Assembly: GCA_029582165.1 (NCBI GenBank)
Contig: CM055868.1
Span: forward strand, 18,906,391-18,970,390
Source: Portulaca oleracea
Taxonomy: Eukaryota > Streptophyta > Magnoliopsida > Caryophyllales > Portulacaceae
Direction: 5' to 3'
DNA: 64,000 nucleotides
Positions 47,971-59,070 of the stretch are shown here, in pieces. The notes beneath the pieces were generated by a model. It was not told where the DNA came from and made no database searches. It worked only from the letters and a program-made list of their open reading frames with translations. The position numbers were made by a program, and so were the translations under genes. Position 1 is the first letter of the stretch. Each line of letters starts with the position of its first letter.

Positions 47971-49400
47971 TGATCTCTACTTTTTTTAATCAGAAAATGA
48001 TTTCTACTTGGTTCATATGTTACAATATTAGTCAATAATAAGCCAATTGAAACTCAATTAGAGAGAATTTAGACAATTATGTAAATACCTTCTTAAAATA
48101 CTTTAAGTACCACTATAATATTGTCGGAAGTTACAAATTCTATGCATTTTAAATGAGATTTGAATTTGGAGAGTTCATGAAATTGAAATCACGATTATGT
48201 GTAATATTTTATCAAAAATACTTTTTTTGTCATAGTGTCGTTCTTTGTCAGAAAACAAACGTATACGTATATAATAATAATAATATATTGTGATTAACTT
48301 CCTAAAACAAATAGACAAAACTTATACTAATACAGCTAAATATATAAAAAAAATAATAATAAATATATTGTGATTAACTTCAATAAAATTATCATAGCAT
48401 TTTCTGAGAAGGTGTTAGGGACAAATAAAAATATAAGAAAATACTTATATTCTTATAACATGCTAAAGAAATTCATGATGAAATGAAGTTGTAGAGCATG
48501 ATGTCTTGATTGTCATAAGTCACTTCCAAAGCTGCAAAAAAAAAATTATTATAATGAGCAAATCACCTACTTTAGGAATAGTTCAAGTTAAAAGTAAATT
48601 CATACCTGCATTTTCTGAAGTATTATCAACTTTGGAGTGATTCTCGTTTACCACTATATAGTGAGGATATTTATACAAAGTTTTCTACATGATTATTACC
48701 CAAAGATTATTTTTTGATATTAGTTATTAAGAATCAATTCAAAAACAATCGTTACAAAATTGAATGATATTAAATATCTAAAATAAATATTTTAATAAAT
48801 AATCAAAGACCAATATTCAAATGCAAAAAAACCAATTCAACCCTACGTTGTCATCCCAAAAGTCATTTTAACACATCTTAAAATATTGCTATTTGATCAT
48901 ATATGAACCAATATTTATCTATCCACTAAAATTTTATTCCGCATAATTGTTTATATTTTAACTTCCATAATTAATAATCAAACTAATTAATTTGATGGTT
49001 GACTAATATGTACAATTCATTTGTATTATAGATATTTCTTTAATTTTCATAAGTAACTATAACAAAAACAATAATAACAACGATAATTGGGTGATAAAAA
49101 AATAATAATTTTATAAAAGTGATAATATTTTGGATATCGAACATAGAATTGAACACTTTAAATGTCTATTTTGTTGATAAATGAATTATTTTTTTTAAAA
49201 CTTTCATGGTTATTTTATTTATATTTATATTATTATATTTTCTAATTGGTTATTTTTTATTTATTGTTAGTGGTAACTCATACCATAAATTAATATCCAA
49301 AAAACATTTTTTAAAAAAGGAAAATAGCCAATTTTACTTTTTCGAAAATATCCTCATTAAAACTCACATATTACTATAGTGGTATAGAATTTAATAGTCA
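47971..49400. other. very AT-rich intergenic stretch, no gene seen
   Basis: Mostly A/T runs and short repeats. A ~28-bp block around AATATATTGTGATTAACTT occurs twice (48,281 and 48,355). A copy of the ~120-bp repeat flanking the Helitron lies at 49,245-49,380. Confidence 0.5.
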
Positions 49401-49401
49401 T

Positions 49402-50053
49402 TTTATCTATTATCTATTATCTATTAAGTATATTAAAACAAAATAAATTGAATGAGGTATTGCCATGTGTTATGCATATAAATATTTGTCATTTATGTTG
49501 AGTTGGAAAATTTTCATTGACTCATTTGTTTAAATCATTAAAGGTGTTAAATATTAATAGTTGTTAATTAATAAAATTATTAATAATATGTATCAATCAA
49601 TAAGTACACAAATGTATCTTCATGAAAAAAATGAATAGACATTGTCATTTAATTTACACATGCGCATTTTACTCTTCTTATTTTTCTTTAATGGCAACCT
49701 ACTACCTTTTATTGATTTGTGGTATCAAAATGAATTATATAGTTTGCGTTTATTCAAATAACTAAAATAAAAATTACTATTATTCTTTATTATATGTATT
49801 TAAGACAAAATTATAACACATATTTCTTGATTTTTTATCATAATAATAATAATACTCAATTCACCAAATTGAGAAATAAATTATTTAATAAGTATTTTCT
49901 AATATCACAAACACACACACATATGAAAAATAAATATTTCAATTTTAATTAGCTTAACACACATATTCTTATAAAACAAGTTTAATACATAAGTCTCAAT
50001 AATTTAAAAATTGACAATGTTCCCGTGCATCGCACGGGATATATAACGCTAGT
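49402..50053 (+). mobile_element. non-autonomous Helitron candidate
   Basis: The 3' end has the Helitron signature: a hairpin CCCGTGC-ATC-GCACGGG (50,022-50,038) followed about 10 bases later by CTAGT (50,049-50,053) and a T. The proposed 5' end TCTATTATCTATTAAG (near 49,402-49,415), followed by TATTAAAACAAAATAAATT, resembles common plant Helitron starts. There is no target duplication, as expected. The 3' end is well supported; the 5' end is a guess because TCTATTA repeats locally. Confidence 0.65.
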
Positions 50054-50082
50054 TTATATTTATATTACTATAATTTACAATT

Positions 50083-50330
50083 AGTTATTTTTTATATTTA
50101 TTGCTAGTAGTAATTCATAACATCAATTAATATGTATAAAGAAATTTTGAAAAAAAAAAGAAAAATAACCAATTTTACCTTTCCCAAACTGCTCGCATTA
50201 AATCTCGCATATTACCATAGTAGACTCATACCATCAATTAATATGTATAAAGGAATTTTGGAAAAAGGAAAATAGCCAATTTGACCTTTCCAAAAATGCC
50301 CCCATTAAAAGTCGCATATTACTATCCTCA
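50083..50330. repeat. two ~120-bp tandem-like repeats, third copy at 49,245
   Basis: Units around TCAATTAATATGTATAAAG followed by AAATAACCAATTTTACC and CGCATATTAC occur at about 50,083-50,222 and 50,223-50,330. A third relative at 49,245-49,380 lies on the other side of the Helitron, which may have split an array. Confidence 0.7.
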
Positions 50331-50339
50331 CCCTTTTTA

Positions 50340-50341
<2 letters not shown>

Positions 50342-50380
<39 letters not shown>
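50342..50380. repeat. (AT)n microsatellite
   Basis: Uninterrupted AT dinucleotide run of about 19 units. Confidence 0.95.
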
Positions 50381-50383
<3 letters not shown>

Positions 50384-50385
50384 AG

Positions 50386-50637
50386 TACTACCTCTGTCCC
50401 TGATTAATTGTCCAAAAAACTACTTTCACAAAACCAAGAAATATTGGGAATGGAACAAAAGATTTATATATTGCCAAAAATGTCTTTGAAAATACCCTTG
50501 AAAAGATATAAAAAATGCATTTATTAGGGATAAAATGGGTATTATAGTTATTGGAAATGTAAAAGTTAGTTAATTAGACAAATAAAAAGGGACGGAGAAA
50601 TTAGTTAATTGGACAAATAAAAAGGGACGAAGGTAAT
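50386..50637. mobile_element. Stowaway-like MITE
   Basis: Ends TACCTCTGTCCC and, from the right, TACCTTCGTCCC, close to the CTCCCTCCGTCCC ends of plant Stowaway (mariner-type) MITEs. The inner part has GGACAAATAAAAAGGGACG twice in tandem near the right end. The TA target duplication cannot be fixed because the ends have drifted. Confidence 0.6.
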
Positions 50638-50812
50638 AGTAGCTACGATGCCCGTTCTACGAACGGGTTAGGCTATGTTTTGTTTGTGATATATGATAAA
50701 TTTATCTTATTCTTCATATTTTTATTATTTTATCTCACTTTTTTCACACTATTTATACTTTCTTACTTACTTTACATAATATATATTTAAAAATTTATGT
50801 ATTTAATAAATA

Positions 50813-52155
50813 GGGAAATTGGATTCTAATAATACGAACTTTTGGCCATATTAGACTTAATAATACGAACTTTCGATTAGGTTCTGAATAATATGAACTT
50901 TGACCCCCTGTTGCCCCCAGTAACACGCCACCGAGTTAAGATTTACTTAACTCGGTGGCGGTCCTAGCTGGCGGTGGAGGAGATGAATTTAGTCAATTTT
51001 GACTTGCCAAATCAGCAATATTTGTCCAAGTCATCCCCCCTCTCTCTTTCTCTCTCCTCTCTCTCTCTCTCTCTCTCTTCCTCTTCGTTGCAGATCAGCA
51101 CCCCCCCAACTTCTTCTTCTTCCTCCTTCCATCATCACCGAAAAATTCAAATCAGAAAAAAATCCTCAAAAATCCATCAAAAATTCCAATCTCTCTCTGT
51201 CTTCCTCTTCGTTGCAGATCAGTATCAATAACGAGCTTGTCTGGCATGGAAGAAGTACAAAGTACGCCATTGATGCGCAAATCCGAGTTGACAGGCTCCA
51301 CGATCGTTCCCATGATGAAACTGCTTAAAGATCACAATCAGAAGAAAGAGAGACGAGGGAGGAAGAATAAAATTAGGGATTCTGAAGGAGAAATTGAGAA
51401 TCGGGGATTGAGAGCAGTATGAAATTTAGAATTGAGACAGAGAACAAAATCCAGAAAATTGGATTGAAATCTCTGCCCAGAGTGATCTCCCTCTCGATCA
51501 AAACTTCTTCAGTTCTTCCTCTCTTCACTCTCTCTCTTGTTTCTCAGGGCTTTCGCATGCACTGTCGCCGATCTCCGCTTCGTCTTCCACTGCTTCTTCT
51601 CTCTCATCCTCTCGTGTGTCACTCAAGTTGCCGAAGTTCCGAGGCTTGAAGGTTAGGGTTGGAGCTTCAACTCGTACTGCTGTCAAATCGGCGAATTCTC
51701 GATCTTGAATCGTCCGTCAGGCTGGAAGAACCGTCTGCGAAAGCTCCGAGGCAACTGCTGAATGTTAGCTTCTTCAATTTCCTCTTATTTTCGATTTTAT
51801 GGTTTGTTGTTTTTGGTTTTGGATGATGATGTGGGGATGTGTTTTGCTGGAATTGATTGTTTAGATGATTCGATTGTTTTGAGCTTTGAAGATGAGAGCG
51901 TCAAATTGACTGTTTGATGCGTGTATGTTGTGCATTCATTGTATTTCTGGGTTTGATTCATTGTGCTGGAATTGATTCATTGTATTTCTGGGTTTGATTC
52001 ATTGTGCTGGAATTGATTGGGGTTGTTTTGCTTTTGTCTTTTGGTTTTTGATTTGGGTTTCACTTGGGTATTTCTGGGTTTGGGTGTGGAGAGAAGAGGA
52101 GGAGAAGCCATGGCCATGGCCATGGCTGTCTGGTGGATCGAAGAAGAGGAGGGCA

Positions 52156-52197
<42 letters not shown>

Positions 52198-52434
52198 CAA
52201 TGGGTGACGTGACGTTTTTTTAAGTCAAACGCTGAGCTGACAGAGTCAAACATCAAGGAGCACATGCCACCACCGCCATGTCATTTTACCGACGAGTCAG
52301 AACAGTGCTAACTCGGTGGCATGTTACTGTGGGCAACAGGGGGTCAAAGTTCATATTATTCAGAACCTAATCGAAAGTTCGTATTATTAAGTCTTATATG
52401 GCCAAAAGTTCGTATTATTAGAATCCAATTTCCC
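50813..52434. mobile_element. Pack-MULE candidate (1,622 bp)
   Basis: Terminal inverted repeats of about 130 bp, almost identical, open with GGGAAATTGGATTCTAATAA on each strand. Exact 9-bp flanking duplication TAATAAATA (50,804-50,812 and 52,435-52,443) marks the Mutator superfamily. No transposase is present. The interior holds gene-like material: a (CT)n tract (51,045-51,080), a Ser-rich open stretch near 51,555-51,705, and (GA)n (52,155-52,196). A transposon carrying host-gene pieces without transposase fits a Pack-MULE. The captured source was not identified. Confidence 0.85.
51553..51708 (+). pseudogene. captured gene fragment with transit-peptide-like composition
   Basis: One frame of this stretch reads a Ser/Ala-rich, basic, acid-poor peptide (ISASSSTASSLSSSRVSLKL near 51,570-51,630, followed by VRVGASTRTAVKSANSRS) ending in TGA. 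This composition is typical of plastid transit peptides. A TTTCTCAG acceptor-like site precedes it. It lies inside the Pack-MULE, so it is likely a captured 5' exon piece. No protein family could be named. Confidence 0.45.
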
Positions 52435-52561
52435 TAATAAATATTGCGAATGATGTGACTTATTTTACTCACTATAGCTTATTAAACATTATAAACTATA
52501 TTGAATATTTATCATCAATTACATAAATAAGACCAATCCACATTATTTAATGTGTAATTTA

Positions 52562-52876
52562 GGTCCTGTTCTTTTATGCGGTATATTCCGGTGCGGTATC
52601 ACACTGTACCCCAACTCTTTAATTTCTATCACACATCACCACACCACACCACACCACAATCATTAGCAATATATCTTTTCACTTTTCTCTCATCACTGTT
52701 TTCCTCTACTTTTCACATTCTCTCTCCTCACCTACCCCACTTCACCTACTCCACTTACCAATACCATAATTCTCAAGACAATTCACCACAACTTACCATA
52801 AATCATCATACTTTTTCAAATTCCACCACATCGCATCATTACCACACCACAACCGATCGTACAAAAGAACAAGGCC
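52562..52876. mobile_element. Tourist-like (PIF/Harbinger) MITE (315 bp)
   Basis: Ends GGTCCTGTTCTTTTATGC and, from the right, GGCCTTGTTCTTTTGTAC. The 3-bp flanking duplication TTA (52,559-52,561 and 52,877-52,879) is the Harbinger size. The body is rich in CACACCAC repeats. Related to the remnant in CTC1 intron 14. Confidence 0.8.
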
Positions 52877-52879
52877 TTA

Positions 52880-53430
52880 GTTGTTTTTTCAATTCAAAAA
52901 AGGCCCCAGTTCAAAGATAATCTGAATACATATTTTCTTGTTTGAACCATTATTATCCTACTTGCTCTACCCATCAAATTAAAAAATGAAATAAAATAAA
53001 AAGAATAATAACATTAATATTAATAATAGCAAAGGAGAATAAATAAATAAACAAATAGAATATTCCCACTACTTGACAATTTAAGTGGCTGTGAAAGAAG
53101 GAGGTTAGAACAAATGGGTTTATACTCAATTCTCAATCTTCAAATTGAAAATTACAAAAAATAATAATTTGCAAACAGGCGCACATCGGCACATGCAAGT
53201 AGCTTAAGCATCACAACACACAACAAAAACTCTCATTTCTACTTTACTAATGATACTGAAAAGGGTGAGTTGCGTTTTTTTGTTTTGATGCTCTCTCTAC
53301 TTGCTTGTGTTCACACACAAATTTACTATTTTATCGTTGGATATGATAATTAATTAGCAATTTATTTTTCACTTGTGTTCACACACAAATTGACTGTTTT
53401 ACCCTCAAGTACAATAACTAGATAATATAG
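52880..53430. other. AT-rich spacer, no gene seen
   Basis: A short direct repeat, ACTTGTGTTCACACACAAATT (first at about 53,302, second at about 53,372), is the only structure noted before the LTR array begins. Confidence 0.5.
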
Positions 53431-55810
53431 TGTGAAGACCTGAATTTTTTTTTTTAAAAAAGTGAAATTTTTTAGGCGTAACTGTGTAAAATTTATGAAA
53501 ACACTTATTACCTGAAATAATGTGATTATTCAGCTCAGTAATGTGTAAATTATTGTGTGACGTAATGCGAGTGGCGAATAGTGTGCCTTGTGAATATGTT
53601 TTGATATAAATTGCAAAGGAAGGAGGTCTGTGAGCCAGACTAATTGTGTAAGAGTGTGTGGATTAGAGTAAAGTTAAGTTTCGGGGATGAAACTTCTTTT
53701 AAGAAGGGAATGATGTAAAATCCCAAAATTTTCTAACAGTTAAGTATTGGGACTCCGTTAGTTAGTTTTCTTTTTGTATAAAACGTTAATGAGGGGTATA
53801 AAATAAAATAACCAAAGTTACATTGTCAGAGTTTGAAACCCTAACCACCCCCTAAACAAGTGCTAGGCTTACCATTTCAGCTAACAATTTCTTTTGATGT
53901 AAACTCCAAACAGTTGGTAATTAATCGCAAAAACTGCTATTCTCGTTTCCCTCCTATCTTCCTCTTCGACCCACCATTGATACTTTCATCATCAAAACTT
54001 CATTATTTTTCATCAATGGCAGACAAATAGCTCCCTTCTTACAAACTTAGACCCCATCACCACTAACCCAACATCATTATTCTCCATCATCATCCATCCA
54101 CTAACCCAACACCATTATTCTCCATCATCATCCATCAGCTAACCATCATCATCATCATCCACCATTATCATCTATAAAGGAAACCTCCCTTCTTCACTTC
54201 TTTGCTGTGTATGAACATTACCAATCATAAACGGTAGCTCTTAGGGCATAAAAACACTGACAAACAAGCCCGGAAACCACCCCAAGCAACCAAAAAAAAT
54301 CTGTCAAAATTCAGCCTCCAAGCCAACTATAAGGGGACCCATAACCACCCTAAACCACCACCTGCACCATCGGACCCCGCCATTGGAACCACCGCACTAC
54401 CGTGAACCCACACCAGCCACTGGACCCCGACCACCGCAGCCCGGTCGACGAAAAAACAACCGCTAATAACCCCCACCACCTTGTTTTTGCAAAAATCCAA
54501 AACCACCCAAAAACTAAGTATATAAAAAAAAACAGTCAACAAGCCAACTTCGGAGGAACCCACAGACACCTTCGGTCGTCCGTTGACACCACCGTAGACG
54601 AACGTGGGTAGCTTGCAACACCGTCCACCCAATGCCACTAACCATTGCCCTATAGCCAACCCGAGTCACCGGTAAACTACTCCCAAAAGAGCGAGCGAGG
54701 CATCAGGATTCAAGTGAAGGAAAGATTTGTATTTGTTGGAAATCCGAACTTGTGGCAGGTAACATTTCTTACCTGCGTTATGCTAATTGAATAATATGCG
54801 CTTCAATTTGTTGATATGTGTAAACGTTAGAATGAATATGGAACATGTAATATGACTTATTGATTGACTTGAAGCATGTGACATGATTTATTCGATCACT
54901 TACTTTATTGGCATGGATTTATTGTGTGGCTTAACAACATATTATGAATCAGAATTAAATAAAGGAAAGGCCTTAATGAAATTTGAAAGGTAATGTGTGA
55001 GATTGGATTAAGAGGAAAGCATGGTACGATGTGATCTTTGAGGATCACACGTACAACATGATGTGGTCGCTGAGGATCACACGTATGGATTGAAAAATGT
55101 GTAAGATTGGATTAAGAGGAAAGCGTGATACGATGTGGTCGCTGAGGATCACATGTGCGGCATGATGTGGTCGTTGAGGATCACACGTGCGATTGAGTCC
55201 CCCGGGGAGACGGGTGTGTTAGCAGAGTAACACACATATATGAGATCTGGAAAGGTTGGGATCTAGAAAGTTGATGAATGATGACCGATCAAGATTGCTA
55301 AAAGAAGAGTTCATAATAAACCTTGTTTGCTATCTGATCTACGTGCCTTGATGTGCTTAATGTGTTGCATGTGAAGTGTTTACTGAGTACATGGCTCATG
55401 TGTTGTTGTTACAATGTGTTTCAGGTACACATTCGGGATCCGGGTTGCAGAGTGAGGTTTATTGTTAGTTTTCTGTTATGAGTGGAATAAAGGAAACCCC
55501 TTGAGTTTATTTTCAGTTGGTTTTTAAATCTCTTCGAGTTTGTAATACCCTCTTGAGTGATTCAGAGTGACTACTGTGACCTTTAAGTTTGATATTCAGT
55601 TGAATATTGATTCAAGTGTTGGAGTTTAACCTTTGTGATATTTGAGTTGATCTTTGATATTCTTACTTTGACTTTGACCCTAATCTTATCGCCTTGTACC
55701 TTGATTAAGGTACCGCATGACGTCCCGAAAAGTTTGACATTTACTTCCGCTGTTAGGTTGACTAGATGACGTTAGTTGACTTTGAAATATAGAAGTTTTG
55801 GGGTGTCACA
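53431..55810 (+). repeat. LTR 1 of the array (2,380 bp)
   Basis: Begins TGTGAAGACC, ends GTGTCACA, giving TGTGA/TCACA termini; preceded by TATAG. Followed at once by the primer site. It contains an internal PPT-plus-LTR-start-like site (53,697-53,722), a CAT-rich run (54,140-54,160) and tandem GATGTGGTCGCTGAGGATCA motifs (55,035-55,190). Confidence 0.9.
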
Positions 55811-56261
55811 GAATGGTATAAGAGCCCTAGGTTGCGACCTAGTAGTGTTTAGGTTATTAAAAGTTACCTTCAGAACTAAGAGGTTAAGTCGGAGTGTGAG
55901 CGTAGGTTGGGAAAGTGGGTGTACGACTATATTAGTTTATGCTTGTCCCTTCTGTTTGAGTAGTTCCTATTCTCTCTATTTTGTTTCTCATCTCTCTATA
56001 CGCTTCCTCATGAACACATTAGCTCTCTAAGAAAAATGGAAGACCTCTCCTATCTAGAACAACCCATACAGATACTTGATCGAAGAGAGAAGCAATTACG
56101 TAATAAGGTAGTGTCGCTAGTTAAAGTTTTATGGGACAACCACATGTCATCAGAAGCTACATGGGAAACTGAGGAAGAAATGTGGTCCAAGTACCCCTAA
56201 TTGTTTAACCCTTAAGGTACGTTAAGCTTCGGGGACGAAGCCTCTTTTAAGAGGGGAATGA
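55811..56261 (+). other. interior 1 of the array: primer site, chromodomain tail, PPT
   Basis: Primer-like site TGGTATAAGAGCC (55,814-55,826), one base off the usual Met-tRNA site. The ATG at 56,036 opens 54 codons of a chromodomain-type pol C-terminus (LSYLEQPIQILDRREKQLRN, then VKVLW and the Glu-rich EEEMW), ending at TAA (56,198-56,200). Polypurine tract AAGAGGGGAATGA just before LTR 2. The tail matches the Tekay/Del class of chromovirus pol. Confidence 0.85.
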
Positions 56262-58619
56262 TGTGAAGACCTAAAATATTTTTTTTTAAAAAAAAAAGCG
56301 AAATTTTTTAGGCGTAACTGTGTGAAATTTATGAAAACACTTATTACCTGAAATGATGTGATTATTCAGCTCAGTTATGTGTAAAGTATCGTGTGACGTA
56401 ATGCGAGTGGCAAATAGTGTGCCTTGTGAATATGTTTTAATACAAATTGCAAAGGAAGGAGGTTCGACCCAGACTAATTGTGAAAGAGTGTGTGGATTAG
56501 AGTAAAGTTAAGTTTCGGGGATAAAACTTCTATTAAGAGGGGAATGATGTAAAATCCCAAAATTTTAGAAATTTTCTATCCGTTAAGTATTGGGACTCCG
56601 TTAGTTAGTTTTCTTTTTATGTAAAAGGTTAATGAGGGGTATAAAATAAAATAACCAAAGTTACCCAATCAGGGTTAAAACCCCTGACTACCCTCTGAAC
56701 AAGTGCTAGACTTACCATTTCAGCTAATAGTTTCTCTTAATGCAAACTCCTAACCGGTTGTAATTAATCACAAAAACTGTTATTCACTTTTCCCTCCTTT
56801 CTTCCTCTTCGACCCACCATTGATACTTTCATCATCAAAGCTCCATTATTTTTCATCAATGGCAGACAATGGTCCCTTCTTACCAACCTAGACCCCATCA
56901 CCACTAACCCAACATATTTATCCTCCATCATCATCAATCCACTTACCCAACACCATTATTCTCCATCATCATCCATCCACTAACCATCATCATCATCATC
57001 ATCCACCATTATCATCTATAAAGGAAACCTCCCTTCTTCACTTCTTTGCTGTGTATGAACATGACCAATCATAAATGGTAGCTCTTAGGGCATAAAAACA
57101 CTGACAAACAAGCCCGGAAACCACCCCAAGAACCCAGAAAAATCTACCAAAATTTAGCTTCCAAGCCAACAATAAGGGGACCCATAACCACCCTAAACCA
57201 CCACCTGCACCACTGGACCGAACCACTGGAACCACCGCACTACCGTGAACCCACACCAGCCTCCAAACCCCGACCACCGAAACCCGATCGACGGAAAAAC
57301 AACCGCTCATAACCCCCGCCACCTTGTTTTTGCAAAAATCCATTGCCACCCAAATACTAAGTATAAAAAAGAAAAAAAGTCAACAAGCTAACTTTGGAGG
57401 AACCCACAGACACCTTCGGCTGCCCGTTGACACCACCGTAGACGAACGTAGGTAGCTTGCAACACCGTCAACCCAACGCCACCATCCATTGCCCTATAGC
57501 CAACCCGAGTCACTAGTAAACTACTCTCGAAAGAGTGAGCGAAGCATCGGGATTCAAGTGAAGGAAAGATTTGTATTTGTTGGACATCCGAACTTGTGAG
57601 AGGTAACACTTCTTACCTGCGTTGTGCTAATTGAATAATATGCGCTTCAATTTTTTGATATGTGTAAACGGTAGAATGAATATGGAACATGTGATATGAC
57701 TTATTGTTTGACTTGAAGCTTGTGACATGATTTATTCGATCACTTTATTGGCATGGATTTATTATGTGGCTTAACAACATATTATGAATCAGAATGAAAT
57801 AAAGGAAAGGCCTTAATGAAATTTGAAAGGAAATGTGTGAGATTAGATTAAGAGGAAAGCATGGTACGATGTGATCGCTGAGGATCACACATACGACACG
57901 ATGTGGTCGCTGAGGATCACACGTGCGGATTGAAAAATGTGTAAGATTGGATTAAGAGGAAAGCGTGATACGATGTGGTCGCTGAGGATCACACGTGCGG
58001 ATTGAGTCCCACGGGGCGACGGGTGTGTTAGCCGAGTAACACACATATATGAGATCTGGAAAGGTTAGGATCTAGAAAGTTGATGAATGATGACCGATCA
58101 AGATTGCTAAAAGAAGAGTTCATAATAAACCTTGTTTGCTATCTCATCTACGTGCCTTGATGTGCTTTATGTGTTGCATGTGAAGTGTTTACTGAGTACA
58201 TGGCTCATGTGTTGTTGTTACAATGTGTTTCAGGTACACATTCGGGATCCGGGTTGTAGAGTGAGGTTTATCGTTATTTTTCTATTACAAGTGGAATAAA
58301 GGAAACCCCTTGAGTTTATTGTCAGTTGGTTTTTAAATCTCTTCAAGTTTGTAATGCCCTTTCGATTAATTCAGAGTGACTGGTGTTTCCTTTAAGTTTG
58401 TTATTCAGTTTAATATTGATTCAAGTGTCGGAGTTTAACTTTTGATATATTTGATTTGATCGTTGATATTCTTACTTTGACTTTGACCTTAATCTTTTCG
58501 CCTTGTACCTTGATTAAGGTATGGCATGACGTCCCGAAAATTTTGAGATTTACTTCAGCTAATAGGTTGACTAGACGACGTAAGTTGACTTTGAAGTATA
58601 GAAATTTTGGCGCATCACA
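56262..58619 (+). repeat. LTR 2 of the array (2,358 bp)
   Basis: TGTGAAGACC to GCATCACA. Same inner landmarks as LTR 1: second PPT-like site near 56,535, CAT-rich run near 56,986, GAGGATCACAC motifs at 57,870-58,000. Confidence 0.9.
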
Positions 58620-59070
58620 GAATGGTATCAGAGCCCTAGGTTTCGGCCTAGTAGTCCTTTGGTTAATAAAAGTTACCTTCAGAACTAAGAGGCTAAGTCG
58701 GAGTGTGAGCGTAGGTTGGGAAAGTGGGTGTACGACTATATTAGTTTATGCCTGTCCCTTATGTTTGAGTTGTTCCTTTTTTCTCTATTTTGTTTCTCTT
58801 CTCTCTATACGCTTCCTCATGAACACGCTGGTTCTCTAAGCAAAATGGAAGACCTCTCCTATGTAGAACAACCCATACAGATACTTGATCGAAGAGAGAA
58901 GCAGTTACGTAATAAGGTAGTGTCGCTGGTTAAAGTTTTATGGGCAAACCACATGTCATCAGAAGCTATATGGGAAGCTTAAGAAGAAATGTTGTCCAAG
59001 TACCCCCAATTGTTTAACCCTTAAGGTACGTTAAGCTTCGAGGACGAAGCCTCTTTTAAGAGGGGAATGA
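58620..59070 (+). other. interior 2 of the array: primer site, chromodomain tail, PPT
   Basis: Primer site TGGTATCAGAGCC (58,623-58,635) matches the Met-tRNA type fully. The chromodomain tail runs from the ATG at 58,844 to a TAA at 58,980-58,982. The upstream frame is open from 58,716, but the residues before the ATG are not recognisable. PPT precedes LTR 3. Confidence 0.85.

Noticed and set aside
54327..54659. 110-codon minus-strand ORF repeated in each array LTR
   Set aside because: It changes length and frame between LTR copies (57,038; 60,160; 62,677), so it is not conserved as a protein.
55030..55200. Regularly spaced GATCACA modules considered as a CRISPR-like array
   Set aside because: Eukaryotic LTR context, repeats not separated by unique equal-length spacers, and the same block recurs in every LTR.
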